A stretch of 64,000 bases of DNA from Halalkalibacter oceani. Lineage in GTDB: Bacteria; Bacillota; Bacilli; Bacillales; Bacillaceae_D. Positions 25,601 to 34,227 of this stretch are shown piece after piece. Every line of letters begins with the position of its first letter. Position 1 is the first letter of the stretch. Under the pieces are notes generated by a model, which worked only from the letters and a program-made list of their open reading frames with translations, was not told the origin of the DNA and did not search any database. The DNA lies in assembly GCF_040544555.1 (NCBI RefSeq), contig NZ_JBEPKD010000010.1, forward strand, positions 73,297-137,296, in the 5' to 3' direction. Made by a program: the position numbers and the translations under genes.

Positions 25601-27093
25601 AGAGTCAGACACCATACAGATATCAATGGATCACTGACGGAAATATTGGTGTTTTCGGTTCGTCCGGCTACGGGAAATCAACGACGCTGTTCACTTACTT
25701 GCTGAGCTTTGCCTCACATCATCGTGCCGATGAGCTGCATTACTATATTTTCGATTTTGGCAATGGGACGTTATTGCCGCTTAGGCAGCTGGCTCATACC
25801 GCCGATTATTTCCGTTTTGATGACGAACGAAAGATTGCCAAGTTCTTTACCTTCATCAAGCGTGAAATGGAGCAGCGCAAACAGCTGTTTTTGGAACATG
25901 AGGTGAGCACTATTACGCATTATAACCAATTGGCTGAAGAAAAGCTGCCGGTGCTCTTTTTAGTTGTCGATAACTTTGACCTCGTCAAAGAGGAGCTTCC
26001 GGAAGCCGAGGCGCAATTTATTCAGCTTGCGAGGGATGGTCAGGCGATCGGGCTTTTTGTCGCGATTAGTGCGACGAGAATTAATGGCGTCCGCCAGCCA
26101 TTAATGAACACGTTGAAAACAAAAGTGCTGCATTATGTCATGGATAGCAATGAACAGTACACGCTTGTCGGCAAAACGCCTTATGAAGTCGAGCCGATCC
26201 CGGGCCGTGCCCTGCTGATTAAAGACCAGGCCTCCCTTGTGCAAATATTCCTGCCGGCTAAAGGCAAGGACGATCTTGACCAGCTGCAGCAGGTCAAAGA
26301 TGAAATTAAGCTGATAAACGAGGCAAGTCAGGGCCGCAGCTTGCCTCAGCCAATTCCGATGCTTCCTTCCCAGCTGAGTATCGTCGAATTTTTCGAGCGT
26401 TATGTCGATGATGTGACGGAAGGACAGCTGCCGATCGGGCTGGAAGAGGAGAGTGTGACGACAATGACCGTTGATCTGATTGGTGAACAGCATTGCTTGA
26501 TTATGGGCCAGGCGAAAAAAGGAAAAACAAATGCAATGCGTGTCCTGCTTCATGGAATCCTCGAACAAAGCCATACGTCAATCGGGTTATTTGACGGGGT
26601 CGATCGTGGCCTGGCAAATGATGCGAAGCATAAGTCTGTTCATTATATGGAGTCAAAGGAGCAGATTATGGAGTGGCTCAACCAAATGGAAGCGGAGCTG
26701 AGCAGAAGAGAAGCCGAGTATGTCGCGAGCATTGAACGGCATCATCATGAGCAGCGGGCGTATCCGAAGGTTTATTTGCTGATTGACAGCTTCTCCCGAT
26801 TCCAACAAAAGGCAGATACCGCTATCCAGGATAAGGTCGCGACGCTGCTGAAGCTTTATACCCATCTTGGCTTTACGGTTCTTGTTGCAGGAAATCCGAA
26901 TGAATTTTCTAAAGGGTTTGATTCCTTTACGAGTGAAATTAAGCAGATCAGACAAGCGATTCTCTTAGCAAAGAAATCGGATCAAAACCTGTTCCCGCTT
27001 CCATTTACAAGAAATGAAGAAGAGATCCAGCCGGGGTTTGGCTATCTTATTAGAAGCGGAAAAGAAACAAGGATGCAAATTCCTAAATGTTAA
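22642..27093 (+). CDS. essC: EssC/YukBA FtsK/SpoIIIE-type ATPase of the type VII secretion system
   Basis: The motor of T7SSb, a membrane protein of 1483 residues. Two FHA-like domains fill about 1-190, two transmembrane helices lie near 235-280 (LWLLILPPAMMLIVMTVVVL), then come three P-loop domains. Walker A sequences are GTTGSGKSE (about 676), GSSGYGKST (about 1006) and GQAKKGKTN (about 1288); the third is atypical. Walker B LFLISDEFAE in domain 1 is intact. ATG 22642 has GGAGAAG upstream, so the GTG at 22633 is not used. The single chain is the full-length form, with yukB and yukA fused as in most Firmicutes. Confidence 0.97.
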   Translation: MNQLFLFYDDMYQSCQLEQSHPVIQIGNDDDDTITIKSLSFSDGKLTLERDGERYVIHQGKQQAGALTQDEPMTLNVDGKTLRLLYRTAAEKKYTYYIGQLDEVKIGNVQGATIQKEGHFFANEEGSFLTLVKVDETWLLKPEEQSVMYLNGLRVREATACANGDHLFFPFMTITIVEDDLLMIRCAEAVETELPAVRPPVSKMQKAYPLYRRTPRLIYDLPEEKVTFSFPSQEIDNNQRALWLLILPPAMMLIVMTVVVLLIPRGIFILISIVMFTTTIMTSTIQYFREKKKRKEREEQRERVYSNYLKQKQEELQGLAEKQKMVMAYHFPSFEEMKAMAKTISARIWERSLDSEDFLQFRVGRAEVPSSYQVAVGSLDFANREIDHLLERSQEIINAYQHVKNVALPVDLSSGSIGLVGKDAIVQRQLQQIVGQLAFFHSYRDVRFIAIFDQSLYGSWEWMKWLPHFQLPHSFAKGFIYDEKTRDQLLSSIYEMLRERDIDETKANKTFAPHLVFIVQNRQLISDHLIMEYLEGEDRGIGLSTIFATDAKENLTDSIHTLISYINSQEGEILIHRHRAVHTPFAIDEHAEKGNESYARLLRSLDHQKGMSNSIPEMVSFLELNGAQEVADLEIERKWHRNQPSKSLAVPIGLKGKQDKVELNLHEKAHGPHGLVAGTTGSGKSELLQTYILSLAVHFHPHEVAFLLIDYKGGGMAQPFKQLPHLLGTITNISESKNFSTRALASINSEMKRRQRLLDAYEVTHIHDYGDLVKQGIAKEPMPHLFLISDEFAELKSEEPEFIKELVSTARIGRSLGVHLILATQKPGGVIDNQIWSNSRFKIALKVQDATDSKEILKNGDAATITQTGRGYLQVGNNEVYELFQSAWSGAPYLEESFQAEEEVSLVTDLGLVQLSGLSTKTVPDSKEQKTEIEAVVAEIAAVQQKLQLIKLPSPWLPPLGEWLPRPEVDSVAGGFLIGLKDEPEKQSQTPYRYQWITDGNIGVFGSSGYGKSTTLFTYLLSFASHHRADELHYYIFDFGNGTLLPLRQLAHTADYFRFDDERKIAKFFTFIKREMEQRKQLFLEHEVSTITHYNQLAEEKLPVLFLVVDNFDLVKEELPEAEAQFIQLARDGQAIGLFVAISATRINGVRQPLMNTLKTKVLHYVMDSNEQYTLVGKTPYEVEPIPGRALLIKDQASLVQIFLPAKGKDDLDQLQQVKDEIKLINEASQGRSLPQPIPMLPSQLSIVEFFERYVDDVTEGQLPIGLEEESVTTMTVDLIGEQHCLIMGQAKKGKTNAMRVLLHGILEQSHTSIGLFDGVDRGLANDAKHKSVHYMESKEQIMEWLNQMEAELSRREAEYVASIERHHHEQRAYPKVYLLIDSFSRFQQKADTAIQDKVATLLKLYTHLGFTVLVAGNPNEFSKGFDSFTSEIKQIRQAILLAKKSDQNLFPLPFTRNEEEIQPGFGYLIRSGKETRMQIPKC

Positions 27094-27111
27094 TTAGGAA
27101 AGAAGGGCAAA

Positions 27112-29973
27112 ATGATGTTCGATAAAAAAAGTCTTATTAAATTAATAGTCATGATAGTGGTCATCCTGTTCTTTCCAACGATGTTTTTCTCTTATATTGA
27201 ACCGGTACAGGATCAAGCGAATAAAGCGACCGCCAGAGAAATTGCCGTCGTCAATGAAGATCTCGGTACGGAATTTCAGGGTCAGCAGCTGCTTTTCGGC
27301 CAGGAAGTGATCGCCTCGCTTGAGCGGGACTCTGACTATCAATGGGTCGTGGTCGGACGAAATGCGGCAGAAGCCGGACTTGAGCGCAATCAGTATGATG
27401 CGGTGCTGTACTTGCCGTCGAATTTGTCGGCGCAGGTCATGGGGTTTAAAGAGGATGAGCCGGAAAAGGCGGTGCTGAATTATCAAATTCAGGGGAATCT
27501 GGATGCGGCAAATATGGAGCGTGTCCAGCGAGCTTTGACAACGGCGCGAAACCGCATCAATAGTCATATTTCAACGATGTACTGGGACCACGTCTCTCAA
27601 GAGGTCGACGATATCAAGCAAAAATTCGATCAAATTCTTGAGCGGGAGATTGCGTTTCAGGAGTCCATGTATGCCTTCTATTCACCGGGATCCGCCACGA
27701 TTGCCGAAGAGATCAGGCAGCAGATGGAAATGCTTGAACAATTGCAGGCCGCCGCAGCCGAAGCGATGGATGCCTCAAGCGGGACAAATGCCGAAATGGA
27801 AGCGTCAGTGTTGCAGATGAATGAGTTTCTGACTAAGGTGCAGCAATATCGTGATTTTCAGGACCGGCAAAACGATTTATTCCTGACGACGAGTCTGCAG
27901 AATCAGCAGCTGCTACAGCAAGGCCTGGCGAGCTATGAAACCAATTTGACAGATGGTGTCCAACGGATTCTTCATAACAGGGAGATCACCCCGGTTCCGA
28001 CTGTGGATGGAGATCATTTACTTGACAGTGTCGTGCAAATTCAGCAATCGATCAATCATAATCATGTCATTGTTGAACAGATCGAGGAGTCGATTGAAGG
28101 CTCAGAGGTCGAGGAACAGTTTGAACGAATCATGGAAGTGCAAGAGGCGATGATGAAGCAATACAGGGAGGAAACAGAAAAGCAATCGTTGAATCGCCTC
28201 GAAGAAAAACTCCTGCCGGCACGAAACGACCTTGTCGCCGCGACGTCAAGTCAGGCGACAAGCAAGGCGAAGGAGATCTCAGCAGCGGCATTGCCAACAG
28301 CCGGGCAGGCGGAAGGCGTCTCGTTAAAGACGGTAAAAGAGCAGATCAACGGCCTTTATCAGGCGCTGGAAGCCGTCGTGCTTGAAGAAGAAAAGCCGTT
28401 GGACGAGATCCAAAAAACGATCTCGCAGCTGGAAAGCAATGTTGAGCTAGTGGAAAATGAACTGATGAAGCAGGCGTCAGAGCAGGCAGAATGGGAGCAA
28501 GTAGTCGAACAGCGGTTGGAAACGATTATTCAGGAACAACGGGAGAGTGTACCTGAAGGAAAATCCGCCGAAGAGCAGGCAGTTGAGCAGATTAAAGCGA
28601 AGGAAGCGGCAATTTTGCAGCTCGATTATTTGGATGATGCCCGTAAACAAAAGCTAGCTTCCCACTTTGAAAAACCATTGCAAAGCCGTGATATGAATCA
28701 ATTACTTTCTTATTTTGCCTATTTATCAATCTATGAAGACATTTTGCAAAAGACTGATAGCACTGATCAGGAGTTAATCGGTGAGATCATTGCGACCCAC
28801 ACTGAGAAAAGCGAAAGTGAAGTGAAAGCGGCCTTTGAGACGCTGAAAGGTGAAACAGAGCATTTTGATCAGCTTCGAAAAGGACTGAGAGAATCATCGA
28901 GCAACCTCAACCTGCTTGAGGATGAGTTCTTTGAATTTGTTGAGGCGACAATCGGGTTTATGGAAGAATACGATGAAGCGGTTAAACGAGAGCGTGAGGT
29001 AATGATGCGTGAGCTGGTTGAAATCGAGCACGGCGCCAATGATGTCACTGCGTTTTTACGTGAGGAAATAACAGCGCCGGAGGTAGAAGAAGTGCCGGTT
29101 GATGGATTGAATGGTGAACTTGTCGTGACCACACAGCAAAATGCGATGATGGATATTCAGGCGATTTCGAATCTCGTTCATTCATTAGCGGACCGCCATT
29201 CGTATGTTAATGACTATACGAATGAACTCTATCAGCGGGTCGATACTGTTCAAGAACGCGCCGATCAATTAAACGAAAGCTGGGCGGAGAATGTTGATTC
29301 GACGAAGCTGGTCAGAGAGGATCTCTATGATGTTCTCCGCAATGCCGTCGTCGATGGGCAGGCCAATCCGTACATTTACGAGTATTTAACGAATCCGACG
29401 ATGATCAGCGGATCAACTCCTGAAGAACGGACGACTCAGGCGCCGCCGGTGGTCATGCTGATTATTCTCCTGCTTTGCGGCTTGGCGATCGGTTTTCTCG
29501 TTTATCATTTTTCTCATGTAGCGTCGATGCTGAATTTTTCCTTGTTTATGCTGCTAACATTGGCAGTTGGGTTAATGATTAGCATTTATGGCTTAACGAT
29601 TTACCCGCTCCACGATGTTCAGGTAGTACAATGGACTGTCAGCACGATTCTGTTTCTGATTGCCTGCGCCGGGATCATTCGTCTCGGGTTGGAAATTGGT
29701 CCAGTTACGGGAGGGCTGACTGTTGGAGCGATGCTGATCTTTTTCATCGCGCCGCTGCTTGATTTAGTAATCGCCGGCTTCAGCATCCGGCATCCGGTTG
29801 CGCAAGTGTTTATGTCGATTCAATATGGCGATCAATCCGCCTTCCTGCCGGCCGTCATTATAACATCGTTACTCAGTGCGATTGTCGTCGCGCTGCCGTA
29901 TGTATTGAAGCAGCTGAAGGAACGCAGAAATCAGAGTGTGGAAAGCTATGAAGAGTACGACGAGGTCAGCTAA
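27112..29973 (+). CDS. esaA: EsaA/YueB membrane protein of the type VII secretion system
   Basis: Large membrane protein of 953 residues. An N-terminal helix (about 10-28, LIVMIVVILFFPTMFF) is followed by a long extracellular region rich in coiled coil (about 150-750), then five C-terminal helices starting at VVMLIILLLCGLAIGFLVYH. This is the YueB/Pip layout; in B. subtilis YueB is the receptor for phage SPP1. The start may be 27112 or 27115. The 3' end overlaps the essA-like gene by 26 bases. Confidence 0.95.
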   Translation: MMFDKKSLIKLIVMIVVILFFPTMFFSYIEPVQDQANKATAREIAVVNEDLGTEFQGQQLLFGQEVIASLERDSDYQWVVVGRNAAEAGLERNQYDAVLYLPSNLSAQVMGFKEDEPEKAVLNYQIQGNLDAANMERVQRALTTARNRINSHISTMYWDHVSQEVDDIKQKFDQILEREIAFQESMYAFYSPGSATIAEEIRQQMEMLEQLQAAAAEAMDASSGTNAEMEASVLQMNEFLTKVQQYRDFQDRQNDLFLTTSLQNQQLLQQGLASYETNLTDGVQRILHNREITPVPTVDGDHLLDSVVQIQQSINHNHVIVEQIEESIEGSEVEEQFERIMEVQEAMMKQYREETEKQSLNRLEEKLLPARNDLVAATSSQATSKAKEISAAALPTAGQAEGVSLKTVKEQINGLYQALEAVVLEEEKPLDEIQKTISQLESNVELVENELMKQASEQAEWEQVVEQRLETIIQEQRESVPEGKSAEEQAVEQIKAKEAAILQLDYLDDARKQKLASHFEKPLQSRDMNQLLSYFAYLSIYEDILQKTDSTDQELIGEIIATHTEKSESEVKAAFETLKGETEHFDQLRKGLRESSSNLNLLEDEFFEFVEATIGFMEEYDEAVKREREVMMRELVEIEHGANDVTAFLREEITAPEVEEVPVDGLNGELVVTTQQNAMMDIQAISNLVHSLADRHSYVNDYTNELYQRVDTVQERADQLNESWAENVDSTKLVREDLYDVLRNAVVDGQANPYIYEYLTNPTMISGSTPEERTTQAPPVVMLIILLLCGLAIGFLVYHFSHVASMLNFSLFMLLTLAVGLMISIYGLTIYPLHDVQVVQWTVSTILFLIACAGIIRLGLEIGPVTGGLTVGAMLIFFIAPLLDLVIAGFSIRHPVAQVFMSIQYGDQSAFLPAVIITSLLSAIVVALPYVLKQLKERRNQSVESYEEYDEVS

Positions 29974-30493
29974 GACGGTGGGCCGCTGCTGGAAACAGGG
30001 AGCCCGCTCCGCATACTGGCGCAAGAGTTTGTTGCTCCACGCGTCGCTCATTTGCTTGGCGCTTTTGCTGCTGTTACTTTTACCGGAGGAAAGCAGGGCG
30101 GAGGAAGAGATCGTGGAGCCGCACCGGTATGAGCAAGGGCAGGTCGAGCTGAACCTAGACTATTTCCGCGATCCTCAGCTGCAGCGACGTAAGGCGATGC
30201 CGGAAGAGCAGCAGGTGCTGACTTTTCAGCAAGCTGATTACAAATTGTTTGACGAGGTGGAGCGGCAGCTGTTCGCCCATCCGCTTGATGAAAATCATAC
30301 GATTGTCGTCAAAGCAGAGCAACTGCGCTTGTTTGAAGCGGCTGTACGAAACAATACCAATCGTGAGCAGCAGGAAGCGGAAGCAGCGGCGATTCAGCTG
30401 ACGACGATTCTGTTTTCGATCGTGCTCTTACTGGTAGGTGTATTGTTTGTCATCATTCTACCTAAACTTGTGCGCCGTTCTCCTTTAGCATAA
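29948..30493 (+). CDS. essA: EssA/YueC-like membrane protein of the type VII secretion system
   Basis: A 181-residue protein with an N-terminal signal anchor (LLLHASLICLALLLLLLLP), an extracellular domain (VELNLDYFRDPQLQ) and a C-terminal helix (TTILFSIVLLLVGVLFVIIL). Size, layout and place directly after esaA match EssA/YueC, a weakly conserved family. ATG 29948 with GGAAAG upstream lies inside the end of esaA. It completes the six-component core of T7SSb in this locus. Confidence 0.85.
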   Translation: MKSTTRSAKTVGRCWKQGARSAYWRKSLLLHASLICLALLLLLLLPEESRAEEEIVEPHRYEQGQVELNLDYFRDPQLQRRKAMPEEQQVLTFQQADYKLFDEVERQLFAHPLDENHTIVVKAEQLRLFEAAVRNNTNREQQEAEAAAIQLTTILFSIVLLLVGVLFVIILPKLVRRSPLA

Positions 30494-30537
30494 TGGGCAA
30501 CGACAGACGGACTTTTCCATGGAAAGGGTGAAATGAA

Positions 30538-30882
30538 ATGGCTTTGGCAGGCTTATATGCACGTTTAAGACAAAAACAGGAGGAGCTATCCCGGCTCAGA
30601 ATTTGCCAAAATGAGTTGAACAGCTGCCGGCAGGATTTCTACAGTCAGGAGACAATTTGTTTAGAGCCCGAGCTTTCCGCGAATACGTGGGCCGGAACGT
30701 TGGCTCAAGCGTTTGAAACCATCCGTGAAGGCGCGATTGTCCCGAGCTATCAGGATATTCATACAAACCAATTCAGTCATATTTTGCAGCTTGTAGCTAA
30801 TAAAATCACACGAACCGAGCAGGAAATCGTCGCAATTAAACAGGCAATTGCAGCGGCCAAAGCAGCCGCAGCAAGCCAATAA
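30538..30882 (+). CDS. DUF5082/YwqH-like helical partner of the LXG effector
   Basis: Helical protein of 114 residues. The start LAGLYARLRQKQEELSRLR and the long C-terminal coiled coil match the DUF5082 family (YwqH), which lies directly upstream of LXG toxins. Such small partners bind the LXG domain and help it dock to EssC. An Ala-rich C-terminal end is present. It starts 44 bases after essA, so the effector module is fused to the secretion operon rather than standing in a separate place. Confidence 0.82.
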   Translation: MALAGLYARLRQKQEELSRLRICQNELNSCRQDFYSQETICLEPELSANTWAGTLAQAFETIREGAIVPSYQDIHTNQFSHILQLVANKITRTEQEIVAIKQAIAAAKAAAASQ

Positions 30883-30908
30883 ATAGATGATAAGAAAGTG
30901 GTGAGCCG

Positions 30909-31181
30909 ATGAGCGGAGAAATTAAAATTCTTTACAGCGATGTGGAACAGGAGCTGGCGAAGGTCGAAAGTGCCGTGCAGCAGGTCGATGGGACTTATCC
31001 TTCATCCATAGGCGAAGGAAATGTACTTGATGTTGTTACACGTTTAAATGAACTCTCAACCGAGCTGCAGCTGGTCATTGAGCAGTATCAAATGCTCGTC
31101 CTGAAAAATATAGAGAGTACGAGACAATCGTTGGAAGTGATGCGGGAAACAGACCATCAAATCAGTTCTTCTATTCGATAA
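30909..31181 (+). CDS. DUF5344/YwqI-like helical partner of the LXG effector
   Basis: WXG100-like helical protein of 90 residues. The C-terminus MRETDHQISSSI repeats the export-type pattern seen in the WXG100 protein at the head of the locus (LEDTDRQIASQI). It resembles YwqI, the second small partner of LXG toxins. It probably forms part of the pre-secretion complex with the preceding protein and the LXG domain of the effector encoded next. Confidence 0.82.
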   Translation: MSGEIKILYSDVEQELAKVESAVQQVDGTYPSSIGEGNVLDVVTRLNELSTELQLVIEQYQMLVLKNIESTRQSLEVMRETDHQISSSIR

Positions 31182-31203
31182 GTAGGAGGGAGCCGGCAGT
31201 TCA

Positions 31204-32694
31204 ATGAAAACCTTGGATGTAGATGCATTACACAATGGAATTGATCAAGTGATCGAAACGCTTTCCTCCCAAAAAGAGCAGCTGCAGCAAGTGAAGCTGA
31301 ACATTCAAGCGGTGATCCATTTAGATGATTCTTTTACAGGCAGCGGGGGAGGAGCGATCCGGTCTTTTTACCAGGATTGTCATCTCCCTTTCCTCGCTTT
31401 TTTTCAAGCGTTTGCCGTTGAATATGAAAGCGTGCTGGGACGAATGAAAGCTGCCTTGCAGGCATTGGAGCCTGCACAGGAGGGCTTTATTCGGCAAAGT
31501 TATTTGGAGCAGGAAGTATCGCAAGGAATCGAACAGCTGAAAACCGTCACGATGAGCTTAACGAATGACGCCAATCAGGCGATTCGCCGCGTGCGTGACA
31601 TTGTAGCCTTGCCGGATGTTAATGATGAACCGGTTTTGCTAGAAGCTGGAAGAGCGAAGCGCCATATGGAGGATACGGTTGAACAGCTGTATCACTTTGA
31701 CCAGCAGCAGACCGAGGCGTTGACGAGCGTCGGAAAAGATATTCAGCTGATGACCCAGTACGTCAAGCAGGTCGAGGCCATTTTTACGAGTAAGGTTCAT
31801 TCTCTTGCCTTCTTAACGAATCAGGTGAAACGGAATCTGGCGTATTCTGCCTTGTTAACGAATTTGCAGAATAAAACAAAGGATCTCTATTCGCTTTCTG
31901 CGTTCTCGCCTTTTAACGGAGGGTATATCAATCACCCATACTGGACGGATTCGCTATATATGCATTATGCGGGCCTCCGCTATGCCGACCAACAGGAATA
32001 CAGATGGCAGCTGTATTCGACGATGATGAGCTGTCCGCGTCCGACGATGACGGCAAAGGTGGAAGATGAGGAGGAGGGCCGGAAATTTCTTATCGGGAAT
32101 GAAAGTGAGCCAAGAGGCGGATTTAGTGCGGCCGGTGGTGTAGGGTATTATGATCATAACTGGACTGGAATTTCCGAAGGCTTTCACAATTCCGACTTGC
32201 CGATTGGCGGGTCTTCACAATTTACAGGCGTGTATGCCGGGTTTGACTTGGATACGAGTATTGTTGACGGCACGTATGCGCAGCGGATGGCTGATACCGA
32301 GTTGAAAGCAAGCATTGGCGGCCCGTCGATTTTTCCAATTGTCAAAGCGGAAGGTACTGTGCTGAGGCATCATGCGAGAGTTCAGGCCGATAGTGACATT
32401 CCGGTTATAGGCCGCACCGGAGTTGAGGGCGATGCGAAGATCCTAACGGCAAAAGGCTATGCCGGAGTCGACAATGCCTCTGTCGGAGTAGCAGCGAAAG
32501 CGGCTGTCATCGAAGGGGATGTCAGCGGGATTCTACCAATTCCGTTCACCGACTGGAATGCAAAGGTGACGGCCGGGGCCTCTGGTGGAAGCATCGGGGG
32601 AGAAGCGAAAATAGGAAAAGAAACGATGCTCGATTTGCGATTTGTGATCGGCGTCAAATTAGGACTAAGCTTTGAAAGACAGATTGAGGATTAG
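31204..32694 (+). CDS. LXG-domain T7SS effector with unclassified C-terminal region
   Basis: Polymorphic toxin candidate of 496 residues. Residues 1-200 form the LXG domain (MKTLDVDALHNGIDQVI; SFTGSGGGAIRSFYQDCHLP). A middle part (about 225-300) has YINHPYWTDSLYMHYAGLRY. The C-terminal 190 residues are glycine- and alanine-rich with alternating small and beta-prone residues (AKGYAGVDNASVGVAAKAAV), ending in LDLRFVIGVKLGLSFE. I see no nuclease, NADase, lipase or ADP-ribosyltransferase motif. It may be membrane-active or may belong to a known but unrecognised tip family. Genes that could give immunity follow. Confidence 0.88.
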   Translation: MKTLDVDALHNGIDQVIETLSSQKEQLQQVKLNIQAVIHLDDSFTGSGGGAIRSFYQDCHLPFLAFFQAFAVEYESVLGRMKAALQALEPAQEGFIRQSYLEQEVSQGIEQLKTVTMSLTNDANQAIRRVRDIVALPDVNDEPVLLEAGRAKRHMEDTVEQLYHFDQQQTEALTSVGKDIQLMTQYVKQVEAIFTSKVHSLAFLTNQVKRNLAYSALLTNLQNKTKDLYSLSAFSPFNGGYINHPYWTDSLYMHYAGLRYADQQEYRWQLYSTMMSCPRPTMTAKVEDEEEGRKFLIGNESEPRGGFSAAGGVGYYDHNWTGISEGFHNSDLPIGGSSQFTGVYAGFDLDTSIVDGTYAQRMADTELKASIGGPSIFPIVKAEGTVLRHHARVQADSDIPVIGRTGVEGDAKILTAKGYAGVDNASVGVAAKAAVIEGDVSGILPIPFTDWNAKVTAGASGGSIGGEAKIGKETMLDLRFVIGVKLGLSFERQIED

Positions 32695-32730
32695 TCAATA
32701 GTACGCGTAATAGGTGATAAAGGAGAGAAA

Positions 32731-33042
32731 ATGATGGCAGAAGAAATCAACCAATTAACCCTCCCTAACGAAGGAGAGCTTTTACCGATCGGCTCGGTTG
32801 TGACGGTGAAGTTCCTTGATCAGGCCGTAATGATTTATGGAAGAAAGCAAGAACAACGAGGAGAAGAGCAGAAGATTTGGGATTACGTCGCTTGTCCTTA
32901 TCCACAGGGCCATCTGTCCAACGAGACGAATGTGTTTTTTAATCGCGACCAAATTGAAGCAGTGGTCTTTAAGGGATTGGAAACCGCAGGGGAATTGCTT
33001 TTACGCGAACGCTTGAAAGAAGTCTTTGAAAAGAGGAGTTAA
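32731..33042 (+). CDS. DUF4176 family protein
   Basis: A 103-residue beta-rich protein with the DUF4176 pattern LLPIGSVVTVKF, VMIYGR, WDYVACPYPQGHL and FFNRDQIEAVVFKG. AAAGGAG precedes the start. DUF4176 proteins recur in T7SSb loci next to LXG genes, where their role is undefined; accessory or immunity roles have been suggested. It sits between the toxin and three small membrane or lipid-anchored proteins. Confidence 0.85.
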   Translation: MMAEEINQLTLPNEGELLPIGSVVTVKFLDQAVMIYGRKQEQRGEEQKIWDYVACPYPQGHLSNETNVFFNRDQIEAVVFKGLETAGELLLRERLKEVFEKRS

Positions 33043-33045
33043 ACC

Positions 33046-33366
33046 GTGAATATGTTGCTACAGCCTGTTTTTGATGCGATTGCCGAGGTGAAGCAATGCC
33101 TCGGTCCTTACAAGCAAACGGACGCCAAGCAGAAGAAAACGAAGTACGCTTCATTAATGATGTTTAATCTTTTGTTTATTCTTCTTTATGCAATCTTAAT
33201 TCTCTATTCGCTCTATTACATCATCATGGCCTTTATTCACGGATTTTACGTGCTTTTCGGCTTATGCGTTACGCTGCCGATGATCGGTGTATTTATCCTC
33301 CTGCGAAGAAAAGTATATCCGAGATTTAAGCAGGAATATGTGAAAGGCCATGATCTCGACCTTTAA
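33046..33366 (+). CDS. Two-helix membrane protein, candidate immunity factor
   Basis: A 106-residue protein. A soluble N-terminal 40 residues is followed by two helices (MFNLLFILLYAILILYSLYY; GFYVLFGLCVTLPMIGVFIL) and a charged tail. GTG 33046 is seven bases after GAGGAG. I do not recognise the family. The position three bases after the DUF4176 gene in an LXG module suggests a membrane immunity protein, which would fit a toxin acting on the membrane or wall. Confidence 0.7.
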   Translation: MNMLLQPVFDAIAEVKQCLGPYKQTDAKQKKTKYASLMMFNLLFILLYAILILYSLYYIIMAFIHGFYVLFGLCVTLPMIGVFILLRRKVYPRFKQEYVKGHDLDL

Positions 33367-33390
33367 GAGATAATGAAGAAGGGGACAGGA

Positions 33391-33867
33391 ATGAAACGGT
33401 TATTTTTATGTCTGAGTCTTGTATTATTGGCAGGGTGTTCAACCCCTGTGAAACAAGAAATTATTCATTATGTTAATGAAGAAGTTAATCCGATATACAG
33501 CTTGGAGGAGGAAGCGGTTGATCATCTTAGCAGTGTAACGGGCAGTAATTACGTCGATGACGAGACGTTCTATCACACAATGGTGGAGGAAGTTCTGCCG
33601 AGGTATGAACAATTTGTGCAAAGGCTGGAAAGCATTGAGCCGGAATCGGAGGAACTCCACAAGGTCCACGCTTTATTTGTGGAAGGGGCCCAGATGCAAC
33701 GCAATTCGATGCGGCTCTCCTTGCAGGGTGTTGAACAAGGAAGCGAAGAGGTTATTCAGGAAGCGAACCTTCTTTTAGAGGAAGGGAAGGCGAAGATTGA
33801 CCAATACATCGCTGAAATGGAATCCTTGGCGGAGCAATACGAGGTTGAGTACGAAGTCTATCAATAA
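33391..33867 (+). CDS. Small lipoprotein, candidate immunity or accessory protein
   Basis: A 158-residue lipoprotein with lipobox LLAGC and a mature part made of long acidic helices (YNEEVNP-like start, then VDHLSSVTGSNYVDD and KIDQYIAEMESLAEQYE). ATG 33391 follows AAGGGGACAGG; the ATG at 33373 has no ribosome site. The mature domain resembles other small Bacillus lipoproteins with a DUF4142-like helical bundle, but I cannot name it. It is the last gene before the module's terminator, so an extracellular immunity role is plausible. Confidence 0.72.
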   Translation: MKRLFLCLSLVLLAGCSTPVKQEIIHYVNEEVNPIYSLEEEAVDHLSSVTGSNYVDDETFYHTMVEEVLPRYEQFVQRLESIEPESEELHKVHALFVEGAQMQRNSMRLSLQGVEQGSEEVIQEANLLLEEGKAKIDQYIAEMESLAEQYEVEYEVYQ

Positions 33868-33874
33868 AAAACAG

Positions 33875-33911
33875 ACAGCTGCTAGGTGATTCAAGTCTAG
33901 CGGCTGTTTTT
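33875..33911 (+). terminator. Terminator of the T7SS/LXG operon
   Basis: ACAGCTGCTAG pairs with CTAGCGGCTGT around an 11-base loop, followed by TTTT. Confidence 0.88.
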
Positions 33912-33936
33912 GTTCAGCGGGAAAAGAGGTGGTTTG

Positions 33937-34161
33937 ATGAAGAAGCTTCTAATCTTCTTTTTCGGTGAAAGATGCGCGCGCAATAGGTGGCTTCAAGGAT
34001 TTTATTGGTTTGCGGTCGTCTTTTTCTTTATGATGCTGGCTTGTGCGTTGCTGACGGGCTATATGCTTCTTTTCGTGCCTGTGCTTCTCTTTCCATTTTT
34101 GTTCCAGATTGTCTACGCTCAGTTTCATCCGGCAGTGGGCAAAAAGAAGCAGCGATACTAG
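33937..34161 (+). CDS. Small membrane protein, 74 residues
   Basis: Two hydrophobic helices (FYWFAVVFFFMMLACALLTG and MLLFVPVLLFPFLFQIVYA) sit between basic ends. ATG 33937 has AAAGAGGTGG upstream. The family is unknown. It lies behind the terminator of the LXG module, so it may be an orphan immunity-type gene or unrelated. Confidence 0.6.
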   Translation: MKKLLIFFFGERCARNRWLQGFYWFAVVFFFMMLACALLTGYMLLFVPVLLFPFLFQIVYAQFHPAVGKKKQRY

Positions 34162-34227
34162 CCAAGCGCAACGTAATTGGAGTACACTTAAAATGGTAAA
34201 GGCTTGTAAGGTAAAGGAGTAAAAACT

